This document shows positions 51,109-59,528 of a DNA stretch of 64,000 bases, piece by piece. The position numbers and the translations under genes are program-made. Position 1 is the first letter of the stretch, and each line of letters starts with the position of its first letter. The notes under the pieces are model-generated. The model was not told where the DNA came from and ran no database searches. It saw nothing but the letters and a program-made list of their open reading frames with translations. Source of the stretch: MGBC163016 sp910588905 (GTDB lineage Bacteria; Actinomycetota; Coriobacteriia; Coriobacteriales; Eggerthellaceae); NCBI GenBank assembly GCA_948616985.1, contig CAPGDO010000003.1, positions 62,001 through 126,000 of the forward strand, read 5' to 3'.

Positions 51109-52035
51109 TTATTCCTCCAAAGCTGCGGCGCCGCCGACGATCTCGTTGATCTCGGTGGTGATGGCGCCTTGACGTACACGGTTGTATAGACGGGTCAGCG
51201 TGGACACCATCTCGTTAGCGTTGTCCGTTGCAGACTTCATCGCGTTGCGGCGCGCGCCCTGCTCACCTGCAGCAGAATCGATCAGCGCGTAATAGAAGCA
51301 ATTGCGAAGATAGGCCTTCATGAGGTAATACATGACGGATTCAGCGTCGGGCTCGAAATCGATATCACCCGGCAGCTTCTCCAGGTCCTGCTCCAAGAAC
51401 TGCTTGAAGACATTCTCACCGTCATTGAGGCCCAACAGGTCTGCGTAGGACTCCTCCTTGATGGGCAGCACCTGCTGCTCGACCAAGGTCTGCTCAGCGG
51501 CGTTCTTCGCATGGTTGTAGACGATGAACACCTCGTCCAGCTTGTCGTAGTGGTAACCGTCTCCCGAATAGAGCGAGAGCTCTGCTGCTTCCTCATAGGT
51601 AGGATCTGCAGAGTAGCCCGCGAATTCGAAGACAGGCTTGATGCCCCGATAGTTGAAGTAGCCGATGGCCTTCTTGCCGCAAGCAGCCACCTCTACCTCA
51701 ACGCCTTCGCTCTCCAGCCGGTGGATCAGCTTGTCAGCGTGCTTGAGCACGTTGGAATTGAAGCCACCTGCAAGCCCGCGATCGGATGCCACAACCACTA
51801 CCAGCGCACGCTTCATCTCATCATGGACCTGGAGCAGCGACTCAGAGGAGAGCGGCGCATACTTCGCCGTGGAGATGAGCATATCCGAGATAGCGCATGC
51901 CCACGGAAGGGCGTTCTCCACACGCTCTGATGCGCGGCGGATCTTCGCAGCCGCCACCATCTCCATGGTACGCGTAATCTGCTTCGTCGAAGAGACGGAG
52001 CTGATTCGCCTTTCTATGTCGTGAAGGTTGGGCAT
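51109..52035 (-). CDS. atpG: F1F0 ATP synthase subunit gamma
   Basis: This 308-residue rotor shaft has the expected N-terminal helix (PNLHDIERRISSVSSTKQITRTMEMVAAAKI) and C-terminal helix (ARRNAMKSATDNANEMVSTLTRLYNRVRQGAITTEINEIVGGA). The middle Rossmann-like domain contains SDRGLAGGFNSNVLK. It is slightly longer than E. coli AtpG because of an acidic insertion near 205-225 (VFKQFLEQDLEKLPGDIDFEPDAES). It starts 13 bases after atpA. Confidence 0.96.
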   Translation of the reverse strand: MPNLHDIERRISSVSSTKQITRTMEMVAAAKIRRASERVENALPWACAISDMLISTAKYAPLSSESLLQVHDEMKRALVVVVASDRGLAGGFNSNVLKHADKLIHRLESEGVEVEVAACGKKAIGYFNYRGIKPVFEFAGYSADPTYEEAAELSLYSGDGYHYDKLDEVFIVYNHAKNAAEQTLVEQQVLPIKEESYADLLGLNDGENVFKQFLEQDLEKLPGDIDFEPDAESVMYYLMKAYLRNCFYYALIDSAAGEQGARRNAMKSATDNANEMVSTLTRLYNRVRQGAITTEINEIVGGAAALEE

Positions 52036-52048
52036 GTCTTACCTAGCC

Positions 52049-53614
52049 TTACTCTGTAGGTGCGAATGCCTGCTTGAAGGAGTCGATCGCAGCGTTCATC
52101 TTCGCTTTGATGTCATCGTCAAGGGCCTTCTTCGTATTGATGTCGTCGAAGATGTCAGCGTTCTTCGCGCGGATGCTATCCAAAAGCTCCGTGCGGAAGC
52201 GAACGACATCTCCCAGAGGCAGGTCATCCAGGTAGCCTTCGTTGCCGGCATAGATGGCGACCACTTGCTCAGCCACGGGCATGGGCATGTAGCGGCCCTG
52301 CTTCAGCAGCTCGGTCATGTGAGAGCCACGGGTGAGCTGGTCTTGGGTGGCTTTGTCGAGGTCAGAGCCGAACTGGGTGAACGCCTGCAGCTCACGGTAG
52401 GATGCCAGATCCAGACGGAGCGAACCGGCCACCTGCTTCATGGCCTTGATCTGCGCGGAGCCGCCAACGCGGGACACGGAGATGCCTACGTCAACAGCGG
52501 GGCGCTGGCCCTGGAAGAACAGGTCGGTCTGCAGGAAGATCTGGCCGTCGGTGATGGAGATGACGTTAGTGGGGATGTAGGCGGACACGTCACCGGCCTG
52601 CGTTTCGATGATGGGCAGAGCCGTCATGGAACCGCCACCATTCTCATCGGACATCTTCACCGCGCGTTCCAGCAGACGGGAGTGCAGATAGAACACGTCA
52701 CCAGGATAGGCCTCGCGCCCGGGCGGGCGACGAAGGGTCAGTGACATCTGACGATAGGCCACTGCCTGCTTGGAAAGGTCATCGTAGATGATGAGCACAG
52801 CCTGGCCCGGATTGTCTGCATCCGCGGGCTTGCCGTCCTTGCCGTTGTAGACGAAGTACTCGCCCATGGCAGCACCGGCCATAGGGGCGATGTACTGCAG
52901 CGGCGCCGAATCAGAAGCACTAGCGGAGACGATGATGGTCTTCTCCATGACGCCATGGCGCTCAAGGGTCTCCACAACGCCTGCGACGGTGGAAGCCTTC
53001 TGGCCAACGGCGACATAGATGCAGATCATGTCCGTTTCTTTTTGGTTGATGATGGCGTCGATCGCGATAGCGGTCTTACCGGTCTGGCGGTCGCCGATGA
53101 TGAGCTCACGCTGACCGCGGCCGATCGGGATCATGGAGTCCACGGCGATGAGACCGGTCTGCATGGGCTCATGGACCGGCTTACGGGCGGTAACGCCGGG
53201 AGCCTTGAACTCCACGGGACGCGTGCCCTCGGCCTGAATGGGGCCCTTGCCGTCAATGGGCATACCCAGCGGGTTCACCACGCGGCCGAGCATAGCCGGA
53301 CCTGCCGGCACCTCCACGATACGACCGGTGGTCTTCACCTGGTCGTTCTCTTTGATTGCTGTGACGTCACCCAGAAGCACGGCACCGACTTCATCCTCTT
53401 CCAGGTTCTGAGCCAAGCCGTAGACGGTCTTACCGTCACCGCTGGTGAACTCCAGAAGCTCGCCGGCCATGGCGTCACGGAGCCCATCAACGCGGGCAAT
53501 GCCGTCACCCACTTGGATGACCGTGCCCACCTCTCTGGACTGAACGTTCACGTTGAGCGCTGCGAGCTGCTTGCGCAGCGCCTCATCGATCGCCTGAGCG
53601 GTGATCTCTGTCAC
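52049..53614 (-). CDS. atpA: F1F0 ATP synthase subunit alpha
   Basis: The 521-residue subunit carries the non-catalytic nucleotide sites and alternates with beta in the F1 hexamer. Walker A GDRQTGKT is near residue 170, the arginine finger lies in the VGISVSRVGGSAQIKAMKQVAGSLRLDLASYREL region near 373, and Walker B is in VLIIYDDLSKQ. The start is a GTG at 53614 that overlaps the atpH TGA (GTGA). Family length and motifs are complete. Confidence 0.98.
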   Translation of the reverse strand: MTEITAQAIDEALRKQLAALNVNVQSREVGTVIQVGDGIARVDGLRDAMAGELLEFTSGDGKTVYGLAQNLEEDEVGAVLLGDVTAIKENDQVKTTGRIVEVPAGPAMLGRVVNPLGMPIDGKGPIQAEGTRPVEFKAPGVTARKPVHEPMQTGLIAVDSMIPIGRGQRELIIGDRQTGKTAIAIDAIINQKETDMICIYVAVGQKASTVAGVVETLERHGVMEKTIIVSASASDSAPLQYIAPMAGAAMGEYFVYNGKDGKPADADNPGQAVLIIYDDLSKQAVAYRQMSLTLRRPPGREAYPGDVFYLHSRLLERAVKMSDENGGGSMTALPIIETQAGDVSAYIPTNVISITDGQIFLQTDLFFQGQRPAVDVGISVSRVGGSAQIKAMKQVAGSLRLDLASYRELQAFTQFGSDLDKATQDQLTRGSHMTELLKQGRYMPMPVAEQVVAIYAGNEGYLDDLPLGDVVRFRTELLDSIRAKNADIFDDINTKKALDDDIKAKMNAAIDSFKQAFAPTE

Positions 53615-54189
53615 TGGCTATCACCTCCATCTGTTCCTTTGAGAACGTAGCGGGCGCGGTTGAGCTGGCTCAACACGCTAGCATCAATGCGCATCCCGTT
53701 CACGCTCATGATTATCCCGCCGAGGATGGATGGATCGATGCCCTCATTCAGCACCGCCTTGCATCCGAGCTCGGCTTCTGCTTTCTTGTTGATGAGTTCG
53801 CGAAGCTCATCGTCCAAGGGGACGACCGTGGTGACATCCACCACGACGAGCTTCAGCGCGGCCATCATGGCGTCTTCGTAGCCATGGAAGACTTGACCCA
53901 GAAGGTCAACATCTCCCTGCTCTGCCATGACCGCCAGCGTCTCAGCAAGCGCTATCTCGCAATCTGCGAAAACGGCTTTCGCCAGCCCATAGCGCTGTTC
54001 GGGCGTATAGCTGGCGTCCTTCAGCGCCAAGGATAGGTCCATATCCGAGTAGATCAGATGACGAAGCTCGGCCATCTGATTGCGGACTGCTACCACCTCG
54101 TCTGCGCCACCCGCATCGTTGGCGGCATTGAACATGGTGTCAGCGTAGACCTTGACCTTGCCCTGTTGCACGAGACGGTTAATTGCCAT
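53611..54189 (-). CDS. atpH: F1F0 ATP synthase subunit delta
   Basis: The 192-residue peripheral-stalk protein caps F1 and binds the b subunits. The N-terminal helical bundle covers about residues 1-115, and the C-terminal domain has the usual DPSILGGIIMSVNGMRIDASVLSQLNRAR segment. It starts at MAINRLVQQGKVKVYAD (54189), overlapping the atpF end by 11 bases; the frame is open further upstream inside atpF but is not used. Sequence conservation of delta is low, so context carries much of the assignment. Confidence 0.94.
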   Translation of the reverse strand: MAINRLVQQGKVKVYADTMFNAANDAGGADEVVAVRNQMAELRHLIYSDMDLSLALKDASYTPEQRYGLAKAVFADCEIALAETLAVMAEQGDVDLLGQVFHGYEDAMMAALKLVVVDVTTVVPLDDELRELINKKAEAELGCKAVLNEGIDPSILGGIIMSVNGMRIDASVLSQLNRARYVLKGTDGGDSQ

Positions 54190-54787
54190 TGAAGCTTCCC
54201 GCCTCTTTGACGTAGCGCTCGATGATGGCGCGATGCTCGCCTTCGGTGAGGTCATTACCGATCAGCTTCGCCGCAACATCCACCGAGGTATCAGCGATGG
54301 ACGCCTGGAGCTCAGCCATGGCGGCCTTCTTCTCAGCGGCGATGGTGGTGCGCGCCTTCTCGATCATGTCCGCAGCGTCTGCCTGGGCCTTCTCCTGGAT
54401 GCTCTGGCGTACTGCTTCGCCGGTCTCGCGAGCATCAGCCACCACTTTGGCGGCTTCAGCCTTCGCGTCGGCCAGCTGCTTCTTGTACTCCGCAAGCACC
54501 CGCTCGCTTTCGATCTTGGCGTCCTCTGATTGCTTCAGAGCTTCCCTGATCGTGTTCTCGCGCTTCTCCAGCATGCCTGCGAACATAGGCCAGCCGAATT
54601 TCGCGAGGATGATCCAGAGGATGATGAAGGCAACCAGCATGGGAACGAATTCCAGCATGTCCGGCAGGATGGCGGAGATGCCGCCGGTCTCCTCGCCTTC
54701 AGACGCGAATGCGAGCGTAGGGCAGAGAGCCAGCGCGGACGCGCATGCGCCTGCGAGCATAGCTGTCTTTCTCGCTCTTGGTTTCAC
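54179..54787 (-). CDS. atpF: F1F0 ATP synthase subunit b with an N-terminal signal-like extension
   Basis: The 202-residue stator subunit has one membrane helix (about 48-68, MLVAFIILWIILAKFGWPMF) and a long charged coiled coil of the b type (RENTIREALKQSEDAKIESER onward). Unusually, an extra hydrophobic segment precedes it: KPRARKTAMLAGACASALALC followed by PTLAFASEGEE. This is a classic signal peptide with a likely signal-peptidase cut after AFA near residue 28. Cleavage would leave about 20 extracytoplasmic residues before the membrane helix. The start is a GTG at 54787, five bases after AGGAGGAAGC. It is placed between atpE and atpH as usual. Confidence 0.94.
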   Translation of the reverse strand: MKPRARKTAMLAGACASALALCPTLAFASEGEETGGISAILPDMLEFVPMLVAFIILWIILAKFGWPMFAGMLEKRENTIREALKQSEDAKIESERVLAEYKKQLADAKAEAAKVVADARETGEAVRQSIQEKAQADAADMIEKARTTIAAEKKAAMAELQASIADTSVDVAAKLIGNDLTEGEHRAIIERYVKEAGSFNGN

Positions 54788-54847
54788 GTGCTTCCTCCTT
54801 CTAGCCTTGATCTGGCTTGATTCCTTGATAGCCGATAAGACCAGAAG

Positions 54848-55066
54848 CTACATGATGAAGGCGAGCACGAAGCCGATGAGGGCGAGCGCCTCTGCAAGAG
54901 CAGCACCAAGGATGAAGTTGGTGAACAGACGGCCCTGGAGCTCAGGCTGGCGAGCGGTGCCGACGCAGCAGCCATAGCAGGCGATGCCGATGCCGATGCC
55001 AGGTCCGATGGCGCCGAGGCCGTAGCCGACGACCTTCAGTGCAGCGAGTACCATTGTAATTTCCAC
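54848..55066 (-). CDS. atpE: F1F0 ATP synthase subunit c
   Basis: The 72-residue hairpin forms the proton-driven c-ring. Helix 1 has the glycine motif GPGIGIGIACYGCC, the polar loop is TARQPELQG, and helix 2 bears the ion-binding Glu in GAALAEALALIGFV. Residues that mark Na+ binding (Gln in helix 1, Ser-Thr after the Glu) are absent, so protons are the likely ion. Three cysteines close together in helix 1 are unusual. The start is a GTG at 55066, six to seven bases after a perfect AAAGGAGG; the ATG twelve bases on is too far from that site. The 124-base gap upstream is the longest in the operon. Confidence 0.95.
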   Translation of the reverse strand: MEITMVLAALKVVGYGLGAIGPGIGIGIACYGCCVGTARQPELQGRLFTNFILGAALAEALALIGFVLAFIM

Positions 55067-55190
55067 AGTTTCCTCCTTTTTTCGTTTTTGAGCCTGTTTT
55101 CTCAAAAACCTTCTACTATGGCAACCGGGCGTGGAACCCGGGGGTGCCCACATTCGGGCGCGGCGCCGCAGAGCGGCCCGCTGGGGTTTC
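55067..55190 (-). promoter_or_regulatory. atpB-atpE intercistronic translation enhancer region
   Basis: Between atpB and atpE the minus strand holds G/C-rich inverted repeats (around CCCGGGTT and GGGCCGC), then an eight-base repeat TTTTTGAG/CTCAAAAA spaced by eight bases, then an A-rich run ending in AAAGGAGG before the GTG. The layout suits boosted translation of atpE, whose product is needed in about ten or more copies per complex. Confidence 0.5.
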
Positions 55191-55976
55191 CTAGTGCGCT
55201 GAGGTGGCCAGCTGGATGTAGACCGCGCTCAGAATGGTGAACACGTAGGCCTGGAGGAACGCCACCAGCGTTTCCAGAGCGTACATGACCACCAGCAGCA
55301 GGAACCACGGGATGGTGAGGACGCCGGATACGACATCCATGGATTGGATGCAGGTCAGCAGGAACACGCTGGAGGCCAGCGCGAAGATGCCGAGCACCAT
55401 GTGCCCTGCGAACATATTGCCGTACAGTCGGACGGCCAGGGTCAGCAGGCGGATGATGGTGGAGAGCAGCTCCAAGAACCAGATGATGGGAACCATCACG
55501 ATGGGCAGCCCTGAGGGAGCGAGGGACTTGAGGTAGCCCAGACCACCATGGGCCTTCACGCCCCAGAAGATGAAGTAGACGAATGAGATGAGGGAGAGCG
55601 CCCAGGTCACCGAGATGGTGCCCGTGGGGGTCTTGCAACCGGGGATGAGTCCCACGAAGTTGGAGATCAGGATGAAGAAGAACAGCGTGGCCAGGAAGGG
55701 AACGTGCTTCTTGTACCCATGGCCGATGACCCCTTCGCCCATATCATTGCGGACGAACTGATAGCCGTATTCCACCGTGTTGATGAACTTGTTCTTGGGG
55801 ATCAGCGTCAGCTTCTTGGACGCCACCAAGATGACGACGAGCGTCAAGATCCAGCAGATGATCATCCAGAGGATGTACTGGGTCATCCCGAACTCTGCAT
55901 TGCCGATGACGATGGCAGAGTCGAACGATGCTTTCAGATGAGGTACGTCCTCAGACAGCCACTCGAGAGCTCCCAC
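55191..55976 (-). CDS. atpB: F1F0 ATP synthase subunit a
   Basis: The 261-residue membrane protein holds the proton half-channels against the c-ring. The essential Arg is in LLTLAVRLYGNMFAGHM near residue 190, and the final helix has FLQAYVFTILSAVYIQLA. Six or so hydrophobic segments are visible. A cytoplasmic-looking stretch VEYGYQFVRNDMGEGVIG lies between helices 1 and 2, as in most Gram-positive AtpB. The ATG at 55976 is four bases after atpI. Confidence 0.96.
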   Translation of the reverse strand: MGALEWLSEDVPHLKASFDSAIVIGNAEFGMTQYILWMIICWILTLVVILVASKKLTLIPKNKFINTVEYGYQFVRNDMGEGVIGHGYKKHVPFLATLFFFILISNFVGLIPGCKTPTGTISVTWALSLISFVYFIFWGVKAHGGLGYLKSLAPSGLPIVMVPIIWFLELLSTIIRLLTLAVRLYGNMFAGHMVLGIFALASSVFLLTCIQSMDVVSGVLTIPWFLLLVVMYALETLVAFLQAYVFTILSAVYIQLATSAH

Positions 55977-55980
55977 TTGG

Positions 55981-56277
55981 CTACTCCTTCTCCCTTTTCC
56001 CCGTCAAGGTCCTTCTGACCCCGAAGACTATCGCCACGACAGAGAGCGTGACCGCCTCTGCCAGTACGAACGGCATGGCCACGTCGCGCGCAAGATTGAC
56101 GCAGAGGATGGCGAAGGCGAACATGATGACGAAGGAGATCAGAAGGCTCAAGAGCAATATGGACATGTGCCCGAAGTTGCTGGTAGCTGTGACCTTCTTC
56201 GTCATGCGCAGTCCCACGACCAACGGCACGAAGCCGATGATGCCTGCGAGGACTCCGCCTAAGACTGCCAGTGCCAT
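55981..56277 (-). CDS. atpI: AtpI-like small membrane protein
   Basis: This 98-residue protein has three hydrophobic segments (about residues 3-24, 40-62 and 68-87) and a basic C-terminus (VRRTLTGKREKE). Sequence alone is not diagnostic. Its position directly before atpB and its size match AtpI, which assists c-ring assembly or Mg2+ supply. The ATG at 56277 begins the operon; no clear -35/-10 pair could be assigned in the 113-base gap upstream, where a TATCAT hexamer is the best -10 candidate. Confidence 0.75.
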   Translation of the reverse strand: MALAVLGGVLAGIIGFVPLVVGLRMTKKVTATSNFGHMSILLLSLLISFVIMFAFAILCVNLARDVAMPFVLAEAVTLSVVAIVFGVRRTLTGKREKE

Positions 56278-56390
56278 AACCTGCTTTCAATCGTTCCCAA
56301 GCGCGCGTTGTGCGCAAACCATTTCGTATGATAGCCAAGATGGTTTTTAGGGCTAGCAGGGCGGCGGCAAAAAGGGGTGAGCGGTGACCC

Positions 56391-56882
56391 CTACGAGGGA
56401 ATGTATTCTCTGCAGAGGATGCCAGATTCCTCCAGCATCTGCTGGGAAAGCTCATCGGGGTAGGGGTTCTGGTAGACGATCTCACGGATACCGGCATTGA
56501 TGAGCATCTTCGCGCAGACCACACAGGGCTGTGTGTTCACGTAGATGGTGGCGCCGTCTATATCCGTCCCGAAGCGCGCTGCCTGGATGATGGCATTCTG
56601 CTCGGCATGGAGGCCGCGGCAGATCTCATGGCGCTGACCCGAAGGCACTCCGAGCTCTTCGCGCAAGCAACCCACCTCTGCGCAGTGGCGGATGCCTGAA
56701 GGCACTCCGTTGTAGCCCGTAGCCAGGATGCGCCTATCCTTGACGATGACCGCCCCCACAGCCCGGCGCAGGCAGGTGGTTCTGCTGGCCACTTGGTTCG
56801 CCAGGGTCATGAAGTACTCGTCCCAGCAGGGACGCTCATCATGATGACCGGCCAGAGCGGAAGCTACCTCTGCATCAGCCAT
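56391..56882 (-). CDS. dCMP deaminase family protein
   Basis: The 163-residue zinc enzyme should deaminate dCMP to dUMP for thymidylate synthesis. The zinc site HAEQN is at residues 92-96 and PCVVC at 119-123, with Cys120 and Cys123 as ligands. WDEYFMTLANQVASRTTCLRRAVGA and ATGYNGVPSG match the ComEB/dCMP deaminase N-terminus. It starts two bases after the glyA stop, so it belongs to the sua5-rpiB-glyA operon, joining one-carbon and pyrimidine metabolism. A ComEB-like competence role is possible, but no com genes are adjacent. Confidence 0.93.
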   Translation of the reverse strand: MADAEVASALAGHHDERPCWDEYFMTLANQVASRTTCLRRAVGAVIVKDRRILATGYNGVPSGIRHCAEVGCLREELGVPSGQRHEICRGLHAEQNAIIQAARFGTDIDGATIYVNTQPCVVCAKMLINAGIREIVYQNPYPDELSQQMLEESGILCREYIPS

Positions 56883-56884
56883 GA

Positions 56885-58141
56885 TCAGTATCCCAAGCCC
56901 GGATAGAGCGGATGGGCCGCCAAGAGCCCTTCCACTGCCGTGCGCACGTCCTGGAGCACAGCGGGGTCATCATGGCCGAAGACCGCCTGGGAGATCAGCG
57001 TGCCTATCTGGTAGAAGTCATCCCCGTTGAAGCCGCGGGTGGTACCCGCAGCCGAACCCACGCGCACACCGCTGGTGACGAAGGGAGAGCGCTGCTCGTT
57101 GGGGATGGTGTTCTTGTTGACAGTGAGCCCTACCTCTTCCAGCAGGTGCTCCGCATCCTTGCCGGTGACATCAGCAGGCGTGAGGTCCACCAGGCACAGG
57201 TGGTTGTCCGTGCCACCAGATACCAGGCGCAAGCCCCCCTCTGAGATGCCCTGACCCAGCTGGCTGGCATTGGTCACCACGGCCTGGGCGTATTCGGCAA
57301 AGGAAGGATCGAGCGCTTCCCCGAAAGCCACGGCCTTGCCTGCGATCACATGCATGAGCGGGCCGCCCTGAGAACCGGGGAAGAGGGCCTTGTCGATCTT
57401 CTTCGCCAGCTCCTCTGAGTTGGTGAGGATGAAGCCGCCCCGTGGACCGCGCAGGGTCTTGTGGCTGGTGGAGGTGACCACATCGGCGAAGGGTATGGGA
57501 GAGGGATGCACGCCCCCGGCCACGAGCCCTGCGATGTGGGCCATGTCTATCATGAGATATGCCCCCACCTCATGGGCGATATCAGCCATGCGCTGGAAGT
57601 CTATGGTGCGCGGGTAGGCGCTGGCACCGCCCACGATGAGCTGTGGTCGCACCTCTTTCGCCTGACGCTCCAGCGCATCGTAATCGATGGTCTCCGTCTC
57701 CACGCTCACGCCATAGGGCACGAAGTCATAGAACATGCCGGAGAAGTTCACGGGGGAACCGTGGGTCAGATGGCCCCCATTATCAAGGCTCATGCCCAAC
57801 ACCGTATCTCCCGGCTTGATGAGCGCCATATAGGCAGCGAAGTTCGCCTGGGCGCCGGAGTGGGGCTGCACATTGGCGAAGGGGGATCCGAAGAGCTGAC
57901 AAGCCCGGCTGCGGGCCAGGTCCTCAGCCTTGTCCACTTTCTCGCATCCACCGTAGTAGCGCTTGCCGGGATATCCCTCAGCGTATTTGTTGGTGAGCAC
58001 GCTGCCCACCGCTTCCATGACCGCCCGGGAGGTGAAGTTCTCGCTGGCGATCAGCTCGATGGTTCCCCGCTCACGGGAAAGCTCCTCTTCCAGGATCTCG
58101 GCGATGGCTGGATCGTGCTCGCGAAGGATATCGTTGGCCAT
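56885..58141 (-). CDS. glyA: Serine hydroxymethyltransferase
   Basis: The 418-residue PLP enzyme interconverts serine and glycine, charging tetrahydrofolate with a one-carbon unit. Motifs: IELIASENFTSRAVMEAVGSVLTNKYAEGYPG, VQPHSGAQAN, and the PLP-lysine motif VTSTSHKTLRGPRGG near residue 228. The start MANDILREHDPAI at 58141 follows AAAGGAGTTCCCC; the longer open frame to 58306 contains no family sequence. A 112-base leader with two short stem-loops (GCGCT/AGCGC and AGCCCT/AGGGCT) separates it from rpiB. No glycine riboswitch consensus was seen. Confidence 0.97.
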   Translation of the reverse strand: MANDILREHDPAIAEILEEELSRERGTIELIASENFTSRAVMEAVGSVLTNKYAEGYPGKRYYGGCEKVDKAEDLARSRACQLFGSPFANVQPHSGAQANFAAYMALIKPGDTVLGMSLDNGGHLTHGSPVNFSGMFYDFVPYGVSVETETIDYDALERQAKEVRPQLIVGGASAYPRTIDFQRMADIAHEVGAYLMIDMAHIAGLVAGGVHPSPIPFADVVTSTSHKTLRGPRGGFILTNSEELAKKIDKALFPGSQGGPLMHVIAGKAVAFGEALDPSFAEYAQAVVTNASQLGQGISEGGLRLVSGGTDNHLCLVDLTPADVTGKDAEHLLEEVGLTVNKNTIPNEQRSPFVTSGVRVGSAAGTTRGFNGDDFYQIGTLISQAVFGHDDPAVLQDVRTAVEGLLAAHPLYPGLGY

Positions 58142-58253
58142 GGGGAACTCCTTTATATATGCGCTAGCTTGAAGCGCTATGGTAGCGCAATGACTCGCTC
58201 GTTTGGTTTCAGCTCTGTCACAAACCGGACAGCAGCCCTTGGGATGAAAGGGC

Positions 58254-58691
58254 TCACCCCTCAAGGGCCATGATCTTGGCAACGCGACCTGCATGGCGGC
58301 CACCACCGAAGCTGGTGCTCAAGAACGCATCAAGGATCTTGCGGTTCTCGTCGAAGGTGACGAAGCGACCAGACAAGGTGATGACATTGGCATCGTTGTG
58401 CTCCCGGGCAAGGGCGGCGAAGTCCTCGCGCACGATGTTAGCCGCACGGATACCACAGATCTTGTTGGCTGCGATGGCCATGCCGATGCCCGTGCCGCAG
58501 ACCAGCACGCCGAAGCTGGCATGGCCAGAAGCCACCTTCTCGCAGACGGCTTCCGCGTAATCCGGATAATCCACGCGCTCGTCATCGTCAGGACCACAAT
58601 CGATGACCTCGTGACCCTCTTGGGCCAGGTAGTCTGCCAACAACTGCTTCTGCTCGAACCCCGCATGATCGCTTCCGATGCTGATGCGCAT
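58254..58691 (-). CDS. rpiB: Ribose-5-phosphate isomerase B
   Basis: This 145-residue enzyme of the RpiB/LacAB family interconverts ribose-5-phosphate and ribulose-5-phosphate. Seen: IGSDHAGFEQKQ, the DCGPDDDERVDYPDYA segment, and the catalytic Cys65 in GVLVCGTGIGM, matching E. coli RpiB; the phosphate-binding NDANVITLSGR is intact. The ATG at 58691 lies one base after the sua5 stop. It supplies ribose phosphate for nucleotides and histidine. Confidence 0.95.
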   Translation of the reverse strand: MRISIGSDHAGFEQKQLLADYLAQEGHEVIDCGPDDDERVDYPDYAEAVCEKVASGHASFGVLVCGTGIGMAIAANKICGIRAANIVREDFAALAREHNDANVITLSGRFVTFDENRKILDAFLSTSFGGGRHAGRVAKIMALEG

Positions 58692-58692
58692 G

Positions 58693-59274
58693 TCAACTCC
58701 TCAGTGTCTTCGGCTCCGGATGAGTGCAGTCTATCACGGTAGAAGCGCTGCCGCTCCCCTCCCCCGAAGCGAACAGGAAGACAGCACCAGCCCTGTGGGC
58801 CTGCTCAGCGAATTCCGGGGTGACCCCATCCAGCGTGCAAGGGGCTGCCTCTCCGGCACGATTAGCCGACGTGACCGCCAAGGGCGAGCCCACCTTCGCT
58901 ATCAACTCTTTGATCGTTCGGGAATCAGGGACGCGCAGGCCAATGGTCCCCGCCTGGGACCGGTAGGCTTGTGGCACAACGCTTGAAGCCTTGACGATGA
59001 GCGTGAGCGCTCCAGGCCACCCCTCCTGAGCCAGATCATGGGCATATCCGGGAACATCTTCGCCATAGATATCCAGGTCTTCCGCAGAGCCGATCAGCCA
59101 AGCAACGGGCTTGGCCTCATCCCGTCCTTTGATGCGAGCGAGCACCCGCGCGTCTGCGGCGTATCCCACCGCCACCCCCAACCCCACCACCGTATCAGTG
59201 GGGACGACAACGGGAAGGCCCGCGCGGAGGGCATCCGCCGCTTCATGAAGGGGGCTATGGGGAACGACCGTCAT
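58693..59274 (-). CDS. Sua5/YciO/YrdC family L-threonylcarbamoyladenylate synthase
   Basis: The 193-residue protein contains only the YrdC domain and should make threonylcarbamoyl-AMP for the t6A37 modification of ANN-reading tRNAs. Conserved segments: GLPVVVPTDTVVGLG, IKGRDEAKPVAWLI (KxR and SxN-like substrate loop), GWPGALTLIVKA, TIGLRVPDS, and VTSANRAGEAA. The start MTVVPHSPLHEAAD at 59274 follows GAGGTACC; 31 upstream residues are open but unrelated. It opens the operon sua5-rpiB-glyA-dCMP deaminase behind a TATACT-type -10 hexamer. Confidence 0.93.
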   Translation of the reverse strand: MTVVPHSPLHEAADALRAGLPVVVPTDTVVGLGVAVGYAADARVLARIKGRDEAKPVAWLIGSAEDLDIYGEDVPGYAHDLAQEGWPGALTLIVKASSVVPQAYRSQAGTIGLRVPDSRTIKELIAKVGSPLAVTSANRAGEAAPCTLDGVTPEFAEQAHRAGAVFLFASGEGSGSASTVIDCTHPEPKTLRS

Positions 59275-59528
59275 GGGGTACCTCAAAAGGATAGAAGGGT
59301 ACTTTGGGTCAAGTATACCGCGGAGAGAACGCGGATGAACACTGCCGAAAAGCCATGGGCTGGCCACCCCCTAACGATGACCAGCCCAAGAGCTGCTGTG
59401 CTTTCAGCCACGCAGAGGCATTGGAGAACCCCTTACCCCTCGGGCGAAGCCGTTCTATTCGAAACGCATTGCTCCGCAGCGGGTGCTACCCCGCACAAGC
59501 GGTGAACCCAGTGGATACGGGTGCCACC
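59275..59528 (-). promoter_or_regulatory. Promoter region of the sua5 operon and end of the prpD transcript
   Basis: No gene is seen in these 254 bases. A TATACT -10 hexamer (59317-59312) is directly preceded by a five-base inverted repeat CCGCG/CGCGG (59318-59334) that fills the spacer, so an operator is possible. GGGCTGG and CCAGCCC, 17 bases apart, and several weaker stems nearer the prpD stop may end the upstream transcript. Confidence 0.4.

Noticed and set aside
54848..55066. Sodium-driven ATP synthase, as in some anaerobes.
   Set aside because: The c subunit lacks the helix-1 Gln and the Ser-Thr pair after the ion-binding Glu that mark Na+ specificity.
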